Assembly: GCF_001746835.1 (NCBI RefSeq)
Contig: NZ_CP016094.1
Location: 3,797,501 to 3,861,500 of the forward strand
Source of the DNA: Lacunisphaera limnophila
GTDB lineage: Bacteria > Verrucomicrobiota > Verrucomicrobiia > Opitutales > Opitutaceae
Reading direction: 5' to 3'
DNA length: 64,000 nt
This document shows positions 26,590 through 35,069 of this stretch, in pieces. Position 1 is the stretch's first letter; the number at the start of each line of letters is the position of its first letter. The position numbers were made by a program, and so were the translations under genes. Below the pieces are notes generated by a model, which searched no databases, was not told the DNA's origin, and was given only the letters and a program-made list of their open reading frames with translations.

Positions 26590-27168
26590 TCACTCGCGCC
26601 ACGTCAACGCATGGCACAGCGCCACGCCCGCGGCGTCGGCTTCATCGTAGGCCAGCGGGCGGCCGTGCCCCAGCATGGCCATGACCGTGCGGGCCATCTG
26701 CTCCTTGCTGGCCCGACCCGCCCCCACCACCGCCTGCTTCACCCGCAGCGGGGCGTACTCGAAAACGGCCACGTCGTGCAACGCCGCCGCCGCGATGGCC
26801 GCGCCCCGCGCCGCGCCGAGGATCTGCGCGGTCTGGAAATTCTGCACGTAGATCGTCTGCTCCAGCGCCACGTGCCGCGGGGTGAAATCCGCCATGAACG
26901 CCGTCACCGCCCGGTGGATCTCCGCCAGGCAACGCGGCATCGCATGCTTCGCCGGGATCTTCAGGGTCTGGCAGCGCAGCAGCACCGCGGGCCGGCCCGG
27001 CGTGAACTCCAGCAGCGCCAGGCCCGTCCCGCGCAAACTGGGATCAACCCCGAGCACCCGGCCCTGGAACGCCGGCCGCTGCAGCGTCGGCGCCGCCGGC
27101 CACGACGGGGCCGCGAGCTTGCCCTCGAGCTTCGCCTTCCAGAGTTGTCGAACCGATGTGCGTGCCAT
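26590..27168 (-). CDS. ruvC: Holliday junction endonuclease RuvC
   Basis: 192 aa. It resolves Holliday junctions as a dimer with two Mg ions. Catalytic acids are visible: Asp in LGVDPSLRGTG, Glu in LEQTIYVQNFQTAQ, and the C-terminal EADAAGVALCHAL. The N-terminus carries about 35 residues before the first core strand, longer than E. coli RuvC (173 aa total). ATG 27168 (MARTSVRQLWKAKLEG) is preferred to 27225. No ruvA/ruvB neighbours here. Confidence 0.92.
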   Translation of the reverse strand: MARTSVRQLWKAKLEGKLAAPSWPAAPTLQRPAFQGRVLGVDPSLRGTGLALLEFTPGRPAVLLRCQTLKIPAKHAMPRCLAEIHRAVTAFMADFTPRHVALEQTIYVQNFQTAQILGAARGAAIAAAALHDVAVFEYAPLRVKQAVVGAGRASKEQMARTVMAMLGHGRPLAYDEADAAGVALCHALTWRE

Positions 27169-27276
27169 GATGCGAAACCGGCATACAGGATCGGGGCTAA
27201 AGCAGAAGCGGAATATGCGCGCCACCCGGTCTCCATGCTTGTTTCACCGCCGCCCGCCGGTTCACACTGGCGCCCC

Positions 27277-29103
27277 ATGAAGCCGCGCCCGATCCGCTCC
27301 CCCGGGAGCAACGAACGCACCCAGCCCCCCTTCCGGCCGGGCCGCTGGCAGCGCTGGCGCGATGCCTGGGACCACTTCCACCTGCGCGACGCCTGGTGGC
27401 GTCTGCTGGATTTCTTCGAGGCCAGCCGCGCGGCGCGCCTCGGGCTCTACCTCACGGCGACCGGCCTCGTGCTGGGCGGCGTCCTCTGGTTCGGGTTCTA
27501 CCCGGCCTGGCAGAAACGCAACGCCGTCAAGATCGCCCGCGACTGGCTCGACGCCGGACAGCTGCGCTACGCCGCGGAGGCCGCCCAACGGGCCGCCGTC
27601 ATCGATCCGACCAATCCCGAGCCCTGGCTCATCGCCGCCCAACTCGCCCGGATCGGCGGCCAGCAGGACGTGGCCCGTGACTATGCGCGCCGCGCCGCGG
27701 CGCTCGCCCCTGACAATCCCGACATCGTCATCGGCTGGGCCGCCGCCGCCCTGCGCGCCGACCAGGCGGATGAGGCGGATGAAGCCCTCGACACCCTCTC
27801 CGTGGAAGTGCAGGCGGCCTCACCGCATGTGCAACGCCTCCGTGGCGAGCTGGCCCGCCGGTCGTCGCGGCTGACCGCGGCGCGCAATTTCTTCGAGGCG
27901 GCCCGTCGCCTCGAGGGTCCGGGCGCCGTCAACGAGGTGCCCCTCGGGCTTATCCTCCTGCAGTCGACCGACCCGGCCGAACGTCGCCGCGGCGTCGACT
28001 TGCTCTCCCCCTGGACCGCCGATGCCGAATGGGGTGCCACCGCCCTCCGGACGCTGCTCGCCCACGCCCTCGATCGCGGCGACCAACCGGCCATGCTCCG
28101 CTGGGCCGAGGCCCTGCGCAGCCATCCGGGCTGCACCGTCGCCGACATGACCCAATGCCTGCTGGCCCTCGCCACCGCGGATAGGGCGCGCTACACTGTG
28201 GTGTTGGACGGCTTGAAGCGCGACCACGCCGTCACGCCGCAGGCGGCCGCCCAGCTCCTGAGTTGGCTCAATGCCATCGGCCGCGGTGCCGACGCTGTAG
28301 CCTGGATGGCCACACTCCCTGCGGCCGGCATGCAGCGGCCGCCGCTCGCCGTGGTCGGGGCCGAGGCCCTGCGCCAGGCGGGCGACTGGGCCGCCCTGCG
28401 CACTTGGACCTCCGGGCACGCCTGGGGCGAGGACGCCGATTTCCTCCGCTGGGCCTACGGTCTGGAGGCGGCGCTGCAACTCGGGGACAACCGGCCGGCC
28501 GATGAACTGCGCCTCACCCTTTACAGCCATGCCGAACTCAACAGCGCCCACGCCCTGTTCTCCGGTTCACTGCTCTACGGCTGGGGCCGGACCGCGGAGG
28601 CGGTCGAACTCTGGTGGCACGCCACCCACCAGGAGGGCCCGTCCGCCATCGATGCCCTGGGTTCGCTCGCGCGGCATTTCCAGGTGCAGCGCGACGCCGA
28701 GGGCCAGTACCGCGTTTTCCGCCAGTTGCACCTGCTCCGTCCCGCAGACGCCGCGATCGGCAACAACTACGCCTTTTTCGCCACCCTGACCGGGCGCGAC
28801 CAACGTCTGGCCGAGCAGATCGCCCGCGCCAACCTCACCGCCGACCCGCGCAACGTGATTTACGTGGCCACCGCCGCCTTCGTTCACTTCCGCCAGAACC
28901 GCCTCGCGGAAGCCCGCCGGCTACTCGAGACCGTCGCCAGCGAGGTGCCGCAATCGCCGGCGCTCGCCTTCAGCTACGGCCTGGTGCTGGCGGCTGACGG
29001 CGGTTCCACCAAGGGCCGTCAGCTGCTGGATGGATTGCCTCCCGACACGCTCACCACCGCCGAGGTGGAGCTGATCCGCGCCACGCTGAAGCAGACCAAG
29101 TGA
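27277..29103 (+). CDS. Membrane-anchored TPR-repeat protein
   Basis: 608 aa. A basic cytoplasmic N-terminus is followed by one membrane segment (about 58-80, LGLYLTATGLVLGGVLWFGFYPAW), then TPR-like helical repeats, e.g. AGQLRYAAEAAQRAAVIDPTNPEPW and DVARDYARRAAALAPDNPDIV, and near the C-terminus AIGNNYAFFATLTGRDQRLAEQIARAN. It probably scaffolds protein-protein contacts at the outer face of the membrane; the partner is unknown. The ATG at 27277 is chosen because upstream codons run antisense through ruvC. Confidence 0.82.
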   Translation: MKPRPIRSPGSNERTQPPFRPGRWQRWRDAWDHFHLRDAWWRLLDFFEASRAARLGLYLTATGLVLGGVLWFGFYPAWQKRNAVKIARDWLDAGQLRYAAEAAQRAAVIDPTNPEPWLIAAQLARIGGQQDVARDYARRAAALAPDNPDIVIGWAAAALRADQADEADEALDTLSVEVQAASPHVQRLRGELARRSSRLTAARNFFEAARRLEGPGAVNEVPLGLILLQSTDPAERRRGVDLLSPWTADAEWGATALRTLLAHALDRGDQPAMLRWAEALRSHPGCTVADMTQCLLALATADRARYTVVLDGLKRDHAVTPQAAAQLLSWLNAIGRGADAVAWMATLPAAGMQRPPLAVVGAEALRQAGDWAALRTWTSGHAWGEDADFLRWAYGLEAALQLGDNRPADELRLTLYSHAELNSAHALFSGSLLYGWGRTAEAVELWWHATHQEGPSAIDALGSLARHFQVQRDAEGQYRVFRQLHLLRPADAAIGNNYAFFATLTGRDQRLAEQIARANLTADPRNVIYVATAAFVHFRQNRLAEARRLLETVASEVPQSPALAFSYGLVLAADGGSTKGRQLLDGLPPDTLTTAEVELIRATLKQTK

Positions 29104-29192
29104 AAAGGCCGCCGGGAGCGGGCCGCGCCGACGTATTTTGTGCGTCGCAAAAACCAAACCGGGTCACCGACCACGGGATTTCCTAAAATGAC

Positions 29193-30098
29193 TTAGGCCG
29201 CCGACGGCGGACCGACGACCGGTGGCTTGCGCCACCGCCGCCAGGCAAAGAGGCCGAGCGCCGCCAGCACCGGCAGCATCGTGCCAGCCTCCGGCACCGG
29301 CGTGCCGTCAATCGTGACGCCGGAACCAACCTGATAGACCAACAGGCCGCTGGGATTGAGTGTAGTCGAGCCGTTACTGCCCGTCTGGCTGTTGGTGTTG
29401 GCCACGACCACGTAAATGTAGTTCGTGCCGATGCGGAAGGTGGAGTTGTTGACGCCGCCGCCCGTCGTGCTGTTGCCGAGGGCAAAGGAACTCGTGTTGT
29501 TCCAAGCCGAGGTGCCACTGGCCGAGGCCGCCGTGCCCCCCGTGCTGATCACGCCGCTGTTGTTGACCGTGGGTGAGTTGGTCGGGTTGACGTAGACGGT
29601 ATAGGCGTCGTCCGCCGCGATCGTCATCGAGATCTGGATGTTGTTGGTCACCGTGCCCGTGCCGGTGCCGGTGATGGTGAAGGCCAGCCGGTAAACGTAA
29701 TACGCACTGTTGGTGCCGGTCGTGCCGTTGCCCGGCAGGTAGTCGCCGCCAATGTTGGCTGTGCCGCCGGTCGCGGCGGTGCGCGCCCCAGGCGCCGTGA
29801 TCCACTGCGCCGTCGAGGTGTTCGCCACATAGGCCGCATCAATGTAGCTGCTGCTCAGGACGTAGGCGCTGCCGGTGTACGTGCTGGTGCCGGTATAATT
29901 TGAGCCGTTCACCCGCGCATAGGTGACCGCCCAGTTTGCATCCTGCCCGCCGCCAGCCACCAGGCCGCCCGTGGAATTGGTGCCGGTGTAGTACAGCCCG
30001 GCGACATTGGTCGCCGATCCCGCCCACGCCGTCGCACCCATCACCCAGCCGAGGCCGGTGATCAGCAGCAGATTTCGCAGGAGTCGGAAAACGGTCAT
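29193..30098 (-). CDS. PEP-CTERM anchored extracellular protein
   Basis: 301 aa. Signal peptide 1-26 (LLLITGLGWVMGATAWAG), then a Gly/Thr/Ser/Asn-rich beta domain (GTGTGTVTNNIQISMTIAADDAYTVYVN, possibly sugar- or matrix-associated), and a PEP-CTERM tail: VPEAGT, hydrophobic helix MLPVLAALGLFAW and RRWRK. Such proteins are processed by an exosortase, not found in this window, and usually go to the cell surface or exopolysaccharide. About 90 bp of AT-rich DNA upstream probably holds its promoter. Confidence 0.85.
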   Translation of the reverse strand: MTVFRLLRNLLLITGLGWVMGATAWAGSATNVAGLYYTGTNSTGGLVAGGGQDANWAVTYARVNGSNYTGTSTYTGSAYVLSSSYIDAAYVANTSTAQWITAPGARTAATGGTANIGGDYLPGNGTTGTNSAYYVYRLAFTITGTGTGTVTNNIQISMTIAADDAYTVYVNPTNSPTVNNSGVISTGGTAASASGTSAWNNTSSFALGNSTTGGGVNNSTFRIGTNYIYVVVANTNSQTGSNGSTTLNPSGLLVYQVGSGVTIDGTPVPEAGTMLPVLAALGLFAWRRWRKPPVVGPPSAA

Positions 30099-30193
30099 TA
30101 GGGCTAACTTAGGGTGTATTACCTATATTTCAATAGGCATCTTGTCATCTATGCTATGCTTTTCGGGCCGTGGTACTTAAGAATGATTATCGA

Positions 30194-30934
30194 CTAAAAG
30201 AACAACAACTTGATCGCCGTTAATGCCGCGAGTCCCAGGGCGATATTTTCGAACCAACGCTGATTGACCCGCTCCACCAAAGGCCGACCCAGCAGAGCCC
30301 CCACGGCCACCGCAGGCAGCAACCACAGGTTGAGAATTAAACTGGCCGGCGTGATCAAGCCAAGGTGCACGGCAAAGGGCACCTTGATCCAGTTGATCAC
30401 CAGGAAAAATGCCGCGCCCGTGCCGAGGAACTCCAGTTTGCTCAGTCGCATCGCCAGCAAGTAAAGCGTCATCACCGGCCCCGCGGCGTTCGCGATCATG
30501 GTGGTCACGCCGGCAAACACCCCCATCGCCGGCCCGAACCAGGCCGGGGCCTGGGTAGCGAGCCGTTCCGCGTTTTTCCGCTGCCGCCAGACATGCAGCC
30601 CCAGCATCAGCGCGATGATGCCGCCCACCACCTGCGCCGTCTGCTCGTTGTTGATCCGTCCGAGCGCAAACCAACCGGCCACCACGCCGCCCACCGCCCA
30701 GGGCAGCAACCGGCCGACCCGGCGCCACTCCAGGTTTTTGCGGTAGATGAAGAACGCGAATCCATCGGCGAAGATGAGCATCGGCAGTACCACGCCCGTC
30801 GCCTGCTGCGCCGGCATCAGGTTCGCCAGGATCCCGACCGATACCATCGAGATCCCCGGGATCCCGGTCTTGGAAAGCCCGAAGAACAGCGCCGCCACCG
30901 CCAGCAGCACCCATTGCCAGGATTCAAAGTGCAT
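30194..30934 (-). CDS. TauE/SafE family sulfite/anion exporter
   Basis: 246 aa with about eight hydrophobic segments. It opens ALFFGLSKTGIPGISMVSVGILANLMPAQQATGVVLPMLIFAD, the hallmark of the family, and has the second half-repeat GVFAGVTTMIANAAGPVMTLYLLAM. Members export sulfite, sulfoacetate or related anions. The ATG at 30934 gives a normal N-terminus; the 31030 ATG adds 32 arginine/glycine residues and is unlikely. Confidence 0.88.
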   Translation of the reverse strand: MHFESWQWVLLAVAALFFGLSKTGIPGISMVSVGILANLMPAQQATGVVLPMLIFADGFAFFIYRKNLEWRRVGRLLPWAVGGVVAGWFALGRINNEQTAQVVGGIIALMLGLHVWRQRKNAERLATQAPAWFGPAMGVFAGVTTMIANAAGPVMTLYLLAMRLSKLEFLGTGAAFFLVINWIKVPFAVHLGLITPASLILNLWLLPAVAVGALLGRPLVERVNQRWFENIALGLAALTAIKLLFF

Positions 30935-31078
30935 GGAAATGCATCCCTCTTGCCTCGCGCGACCGCCGCGGAGACCGCCACGCCATCCACCGGATCCTTT
31001 GCGCCCTTGGCGTCCTCTGCGCGAGGCCATCCGCCTGCCTTGGCCGGACCACCCCTAATCCTCCCGTAAGACCAACGC

Positions 31079-32185
31079 TCACGAGAGCACCCTCCCGTTT
31101 TCCACCTGCAGCACTTGCCACCCGTCCGCGTCCGCCGGGAGGCTCGTTCCCGTCGCGATCACCTGCGGGTCGTGCTCGAGCGAGGCCCAGAAGCGCTCGC
31201 GCCGTGAGGGATCGAGTTCGCCGAGCACATCGTCACACAACAGCACCGGCGTGACCCCGCCCTTCGCCTTGAAGTACGCCGCCTGCGCCAGCCGCAACGC
31301 GATCACCAGGCAGCGCTGCTGGCCCTCCGAGGCGAACTGCCGCGCCGGCCGGCCGTTGAGCAACAGCTCGATGTCGTCCCGATGCGGTCCCCGCTCCGTG
31401 GATTTCAACAGCTGGTCGCGCGGCCGGTTTTTCGCCTGCAACGCGGCAAATTCCGACGCCGTGGCCGCCGTCGTATCCGGCGCGTAGACCAGCCCCGCCG
31501 TTTCCGCCTCCGGCACCAGCCGCTGGTGCGCCGCATGAAAGAGCGCGCTGATCGCCTCCACCCCCGCCCGGCGCCCCGCCACCAGCACCGCCGCGTGCAC
31601 CCCCAGTTCGTGCTCGAAGGCCTCCAGCGTGCCCGCATCGCCGCGGCCTTGCTTGAGCAACATGTTCCGTTCGGCCACGGCTCGCGTGTAGGACTGCAGC
31701 GCTTGCAGGTAGACCGGATCCATCGCGGCCAGCGTCAGGTCGAGCCAGCGCCGTCGCAACGCCGGCGCCCCCCGCAGGAATTGGTTGTCCTGCGACCAGA
31801 ACGCCACCGTGGGAAACCGCCCGATGAAATCCCCCAGCCGGGTCACCCGGCCCTGCTCCCACATCACCTCGCGGGCCGCGGGCTTCAGGGTGATCATGAT
31901 CCGGCTCGCCCCCAGGGTCTCGTGCTCCAGGCCAAAGGCCAGCCCCGCCTGCGCCTGCCCGTGCCCGATCAGCGCCCGCGTCTCCGCGCCGCGGAACGAA
32001 CGCAGGGCCGTCACATAACCCAGCGCCTCGAGGAAATTGGTCTTACCCTGCGCGTTAGCCCCACACAGAAACGTCCGCCGGCCGGCGAGTTCCACCTCGC
32101 AGAGCGGCAGGTTCCGGAAGCCCTGCAGGGTGACCTTTTGGAAACGCACGCCGCCAGTGAGGCGGGGCCGCCGCGTCCTGTCCAT
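31079..32185 (-). CDS. recF: DNA replication/repair protein RecF
   Basis: 368 aa ABC/SMC-like ATPase that helps load RecA at gaps. Walker A is GANAQGKT in the segment FLCGANAQGKTNFLEALGYV; RecF-specific LQGFRNL precedes it. The C-terminal half has the signature-like ASEGQQRCLVIALRLAQA and Walker B PVLLCDDVLGELD. Start at 32185 is my choice among several in-frame ATGs; the longer form (32275) adds proline/glycine-rich residues and would overlap the divergent cyclophilin start. dnaA/dnaN are not adjacent in this window. Confidence 0.9.
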   Translation of the reverse strand: MDRTRRPRLTGGVRFQKVTLQGFRNLPLCEVELAGRRTFLCGANAQGKTNFLEALGYVTALRSFRGAETRALIGHGQAQAGLAFGLEHETLGASRIMITLKPAAREVMWEQGRVTRLGDFIGRFPTVAFWSQDNQFLRGAPALRRRWLDLTLAAMDPVYLQALQSYTRAVAERNMLLKQGRGDAGTLEAFEHELGVHAAVLVAGRRAGVEAISALFHAAHQRLVPEAETAGLVYAPDTTAATASEFAALQAKNRPRDQLLKSTERGPHRDDIELLLNGRPARQFASEGQQRCLVIALRLAQAAYFKAKGGVTPVLLCDDVLGELDPSRRERFWASLEHDPQVIATGTSLPADADGWQVLQVENGRVLS

Positions 32186-32231
32186 TTGGTTCTTGCAGCC
32201 CCCCGGGCGGCTGGGCTTGTTGGCGGATTCC

Positions 32232-32753
32232 ATGAGCACCTCCTCCCCTCTCCCCGAAGTCGCCGTACTCACCACCAGCTATGGCGATCTCGTCATCAGC
32301 TTCTGGTCCGACGTGGCCCCGAAGACCGTTGAAAACTTCAAGAAGCTCGCGCGCGACGGCTTCTACGACGGCACCGCCTTCCACCGCATCATCAAGGATT
32401 TCATGATCCAGGGCGGCTGCCCCAACACCAAGGCCGGCGAGACGGGCCAGCCCGGCACCGGCAGCCCCGGCTACAAGATCAAGGCCGAGTTCAACGCCAA
32501 GTCCCACGTGCGCGGCGTCATCTCCATGGCCCGCTCCTCCCACCCGGACTCCGCCGGCTCCCAGTTCTTCATTTGCCACGGCGACGCCAAGTTCCTCGAC
32601 CGTCAGTACACCGCCTTCGGCCAGCTGATCGAGGGTGACGACGTCCTCGAGCGCATCGCCAACGTCCCGACCAAGAGCGGTGGCGGCGGCGAGAAAAGCA
32701 CCCCGATCGACCGCATCGAGCTCGTCAGCGTGAAGATCATGGTGAAGGGCTGA
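32232..32753 (+). CDS. Peptidyl-prolyl cis-trans isomerase, cyclophilin type
   Basis: 173 aa, single cyclophilin domain, no signal peptide, so cytoplasmic. The core motifs are FYDGTAFHRIIKDFMIQGGCP (active-site Arg in FHRI), GVISMARSSHPDSAGSQFFICHGDA (GSQFFI) and LDRQYTAFGQLIEGDDVLE. The usual W of the cyclosporin pocket is replaced by Y in DRQYTAFG, typical for bacterial forms. A strong terminator follows. Confidence 0.93.
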   Translation: MSTSSPLPEVAVLTTSYGDLVISFWSDVAPKTVENFKKLARDGFYDGTAFHRIIKDFMIQGGCPNTKAGETGQPGTGSPGYKIKAEFNAKSHVRGVISMARSSHPDSAGSQFFICHGDAKFLDRQYTAFGQLIEGDDVLERIANVPTKSGGGGEKSTPIDRIELVSVKIMVKG

Positions 32754-32784
32754 GCCCCGCCCCCGCTTCCAACCGCAACTTTTC

Positions 32785-32815
32785 GCCCGCGCCTTTCCCG
32801 GCGCGGGCTTTTTTT
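32785..32815 (+). terminator. Intrinsic terminator of the cyclophilin gene
   Basis: GCCCGCGCC (32785-32793) pairs perfectly with GGCGCGGGC (32800-32808), loop TTTCCC, then seven T residues. Confidence 0.88.
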
Positions 32816-32840
32816 CATCTATCTCGGACGGGCTTACCTT

Positions 32841-32911
32841 GTGGGCGGCCAGCTTGCTGGCGCCACGAGCGACCCCTGAGAACCGTGGCGTGAGCAAGCT
32901 CACCGCCCACA
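32841..32911. repeat. REPIN-like pair, family B variant
   Basis: GTGGGCGGCCAGCTTGCTGG (from 32841) and an inverted copy ending CACCGCCCACAG (to 32911) face each other between the cyclophilin terminator and the LysR gene. The heads GTGGG and CCCAC are typical of REP elements mobilised by RAYT transposases; none is encoded here. Confidence 0.75.
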
Positions 32912-32933
32912 GGAGTTAAATCTGCCCCGCCCC

Positions 32934-33863
32934 TCACGCCACCGCCACGGCCCGCCCGCCGATCTCCGAAGACACGCTCTGGCACAGGCCGACGAAGGTT
33001 TCCTCACCCAACGACAACCGCCGCCCCCGCAGGGAGGCGACGCCCCACCGCCGCTTCAATTTGCGGCGGCCCAAAGGTAGCGACACCAGCGCACCCGACT
33101 CGATCTCCGGACGCGCCACCCACGGCGCCAGCATGCCCACGCCGAGGCCGATCTTCACCAGCTCCTTGATGGCCTCCATGCTGCCCAGCTCCAGGATGTT
33201 GGTCAGCGGGAGATCCTCGGTCCGGAAATAATCCTGCACCAGGCGGAACGTGTAGCTCGTGTGACTGTACACGATCAGCGTCTCCTCGGCGAAACCCTCC
33301 CGCACCACCCGGCCCTCCCGCGCCCACGGATGCCCGGGTGCCACCAGAAATCGCATCTCATCCTCGAACAGCGGCACGAAGTTCAGCTCCTTGTTGCCCT
33401 CCGGCTCCAGCATCAGGGCGAGGTCGATGCTCGCCCCCAGCAGCTGCTCCATCTGTCGCGCATGGTCGCCCGGATCGATCGAGATCACGCACTTGGGAAA
33501 ACTTTGCTTAAACTCCCGCAGCACCGTCGGCAGGATGTACTGGCACGCCGTCGTGCTTGCCCCCAGCCGCAGCCGGCCATGCCCCCAGCGCGACAATTCG
33601 TCGAGCCCGCGCCGCGCCGTCTTCATCTCGGCCATGATCTTTTCCACGTGCCGCAAAAACTGCTCGCCGGACTGCGTCAGCGCCACCCGCCGGCCCGCCC
33701 GCTCAAACAACCGGCAGCCCGCCTGCTCTTCCAACGCCTTGATGGCGTGACTCACCGCCCCCTGAGTCAGGTAAAGCTCCTGGGCGGCACGGGTGAAGCT
33801 GCCCAACCTCGCCAAGGTGGCAAAGGCGAGCAGCTGACGCGTATCAAAAACGTTGTTCTTCAT
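32934..33863 (-). CDS. LysR-type regulator of the nitrate locus
   Basis: 309 aa. N-terminal winged HTH: FDTRQLLAFATLARLGSFTRAAQELYLTQGAVSHAIKALEEQAGCRLFER (about 6-56), then the effector-binding domain (about 90-295). It is divergent from the nitrate transport and reduction operon, and the intergenic region holds a symmetric GCATGAAC-CCG-GTTCATGC site. It probably activates the operon in response to nitrogen status or nitrate/nitrite, like NtcB/Nac/CysB-type proteins (inference). Start at 33863. Confidence 0.85.
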   Translation of the reverse strand: MKNNVFDTRQLLAFATLARLGSFTRAAQELYLTQGAVSHAIKALEEQAGCRLFERAGRRVALTQSGEQFLRHVEKIMAEMKTARRGLDELSRWGHGRLRLGASTTACQYILPTVLREFKQSFPKCVISIDPGDHARQMEQLLGASIDLALMLEPEGNKELNFVPLFEDEMRFLVAPGHPWAREGRVVREGFAEETLIVYSHTSYTFRLVQDYFRTEDLPLTNILELGSMEAIKELVKIGLGVGMLAPWVARPEIESGALVSLPLGRRKLKRRWGVASLRGRRLSLGEETFVGLCQSVSSEIGGRAVAVA

Positions 33864-33881
33864 GCGGCGTGGAAACGGCTC

Positions 33882-33900
33882 GCATGAACCCGGTTCATGC
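33882..33900. promoter_or_regulatory. Inverted repeat, putative LysR operator
   Basis: GCATGAAC (33882-33889), spacer CCG, GTTCATGC (33893-33900), perfect. A further half-like CATGAATTC lies just right of it. It sits 19 nt from the LysR start codon and 75 nt from the first gene of the divergent operon, the place expected for a LysR site controlling both directions. Confidence 0.6.
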
Positions 33901-33974
33901 CAGCCATGAATTCTTTGCAGAGCAGTAATCGGGCCAACGGCGCCAGCTGGCATGTCACGGGCTAATTCCCCCCC

Positions 33975-35069
33975 ATGCCCGCCGCCCGTCCGACTTCCGC
34001 CACTCCCCGCCCGCTCCGCCTCGGCTTCATCTCCTTGACCGACGCGGCGCCGCTCATCGCGGCCCAGGAACTGGGCTGCTTCGCCCGCCGGGGCCTGGCC
34101 GTCGAGCTCTGCCGCGAGGTTGGCTGGGCCACCATCCGGGACAAGGTCACCTATGGCGAACTCGACGGCGCCCATGCGCCGGCCCCCATGCTCTGGGCCA
34201 CCAAGCTCGGACTCGGCTGCGCCCCCGCCGATGTCTCGACCGGGTTCATCTTCAATCTCCACGGCAACGCGATCACCCTCAGCGTCCGCCTCTGGGAGGC
34301 GGGCGTGCGCGACGCCGCCAGCCTGCGCGAGGACGCCCTCCGCCGCCGCGGGGAAAACAAGCTCATGTTCGGCATCGTTTTTCCCCACTCGATGCACCAC
34401 CTGCTCCTCCTGCATTGGCTCCGCGCGGCGCGGCTCGATCCCGAACGCGACGTCCGCATCGCCGTCGTGCCCCCCGCGCAGATGTTCCGGAACCTCGTGG
34501 CCGGGACCCTCGACGGCTACTGCGCCGGTGAACCCTGGAACACCCTCGCCGTCCAGCAGAACCAAGGCTGGTGCCCCGCCTGGAGTTCCTCCCTCGCCCC
34601 CGGCCACGTCGAAAAGGTCCTGATGGTGCGCAACGCCTTCGCCGAGCACCGCGCCCCCGAGCACGCCGCGCTGATCGCCGCCCTCGCGGAGGCCGCCGCC
34701 TGGTGCGACCAGCCCGCCAACCGCGCCGCCCTCGCCGGCCTGCTCGCCGCCCCGGCTTACCTGAATCTGCCCGCCGCCGTGATCGAACCCGCCCTCGTCG
34801 GCCGCTTCTCCCCGCGCGCCGGGGTCACCGAGACCGTCCCGGACTTCCTCGTCTTTAATCGCGGCGACGCCAACGCCCCCACCGCCGAACGCGCCGCCAC
34901 GCTGCAAAACGACCTCGTCGTCGCCGGCCTCATCCCCCGCTCCCTCCTCAACGCCAGCCTGCCCCGCCGCCTTTTTCGCGAAGACCTCTACCGCGAAGCC
35001 ACCACCAACCTCGACCCTCATGCCCACCAGCAACTCAAACTACCCGACGGGACATTTGTCTCCGCTTAA
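33975..35069 (+). CDS. Signal-less NrtA-like protein, possible NasS-type nitrate sensor
   Basis: 364 aa NrtA/CmpA-type binding-protein fold with no signal peptide: the N-terminus MPAARPTSATPRPLRLGFISLTDAAPL is short and polar. Motifs shared with the next gene include GFISLTD...PLIAAQELGCFARRGL, TGFIFNLHGNAITL and LVAGTLDGYCAGEPWNTLA. A cytoplasmic NrtA-like protein at the head of a nitrate operon resembles NasS, which senses nitrate and holds the antiterminator NasT. No NasT (ANTAR) gene is in the window, so the role is uncertain. The end overlaps the nrtA start by 50 nt. Confidence 0.75.
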   Translation: MPAARPTSATPRPLRLGFISLTDAAPLIAAQELGCFARRGLAVELCREVGWATIRDKVTYGELDGAHAPAPMLWATKLGLGCAPADVSTGFIFNLHGNAITLSVRLWEAGVRDAASLREDALRRRGENKLMFGIVFPHSMHHLLLLHWLRAARLDPERDVRIAVVPPAQMFRNLVAGTLDGYCAGEPWNTLAVQQNQGWCPAWSSSLAPGHVEKVLMVRNAFAEHRAPEHAALIAALAEAAAWCDQPANRAALAGLLAAPAYLNLPAAVIEPALVGRFSPRAGVTETVPDFLVFNRGDANAPTAERAATLQNDLVVAGLIPRSLLNASLPRRLFREDLYREATTNLDPHAHQQLKLPDGTFVSA

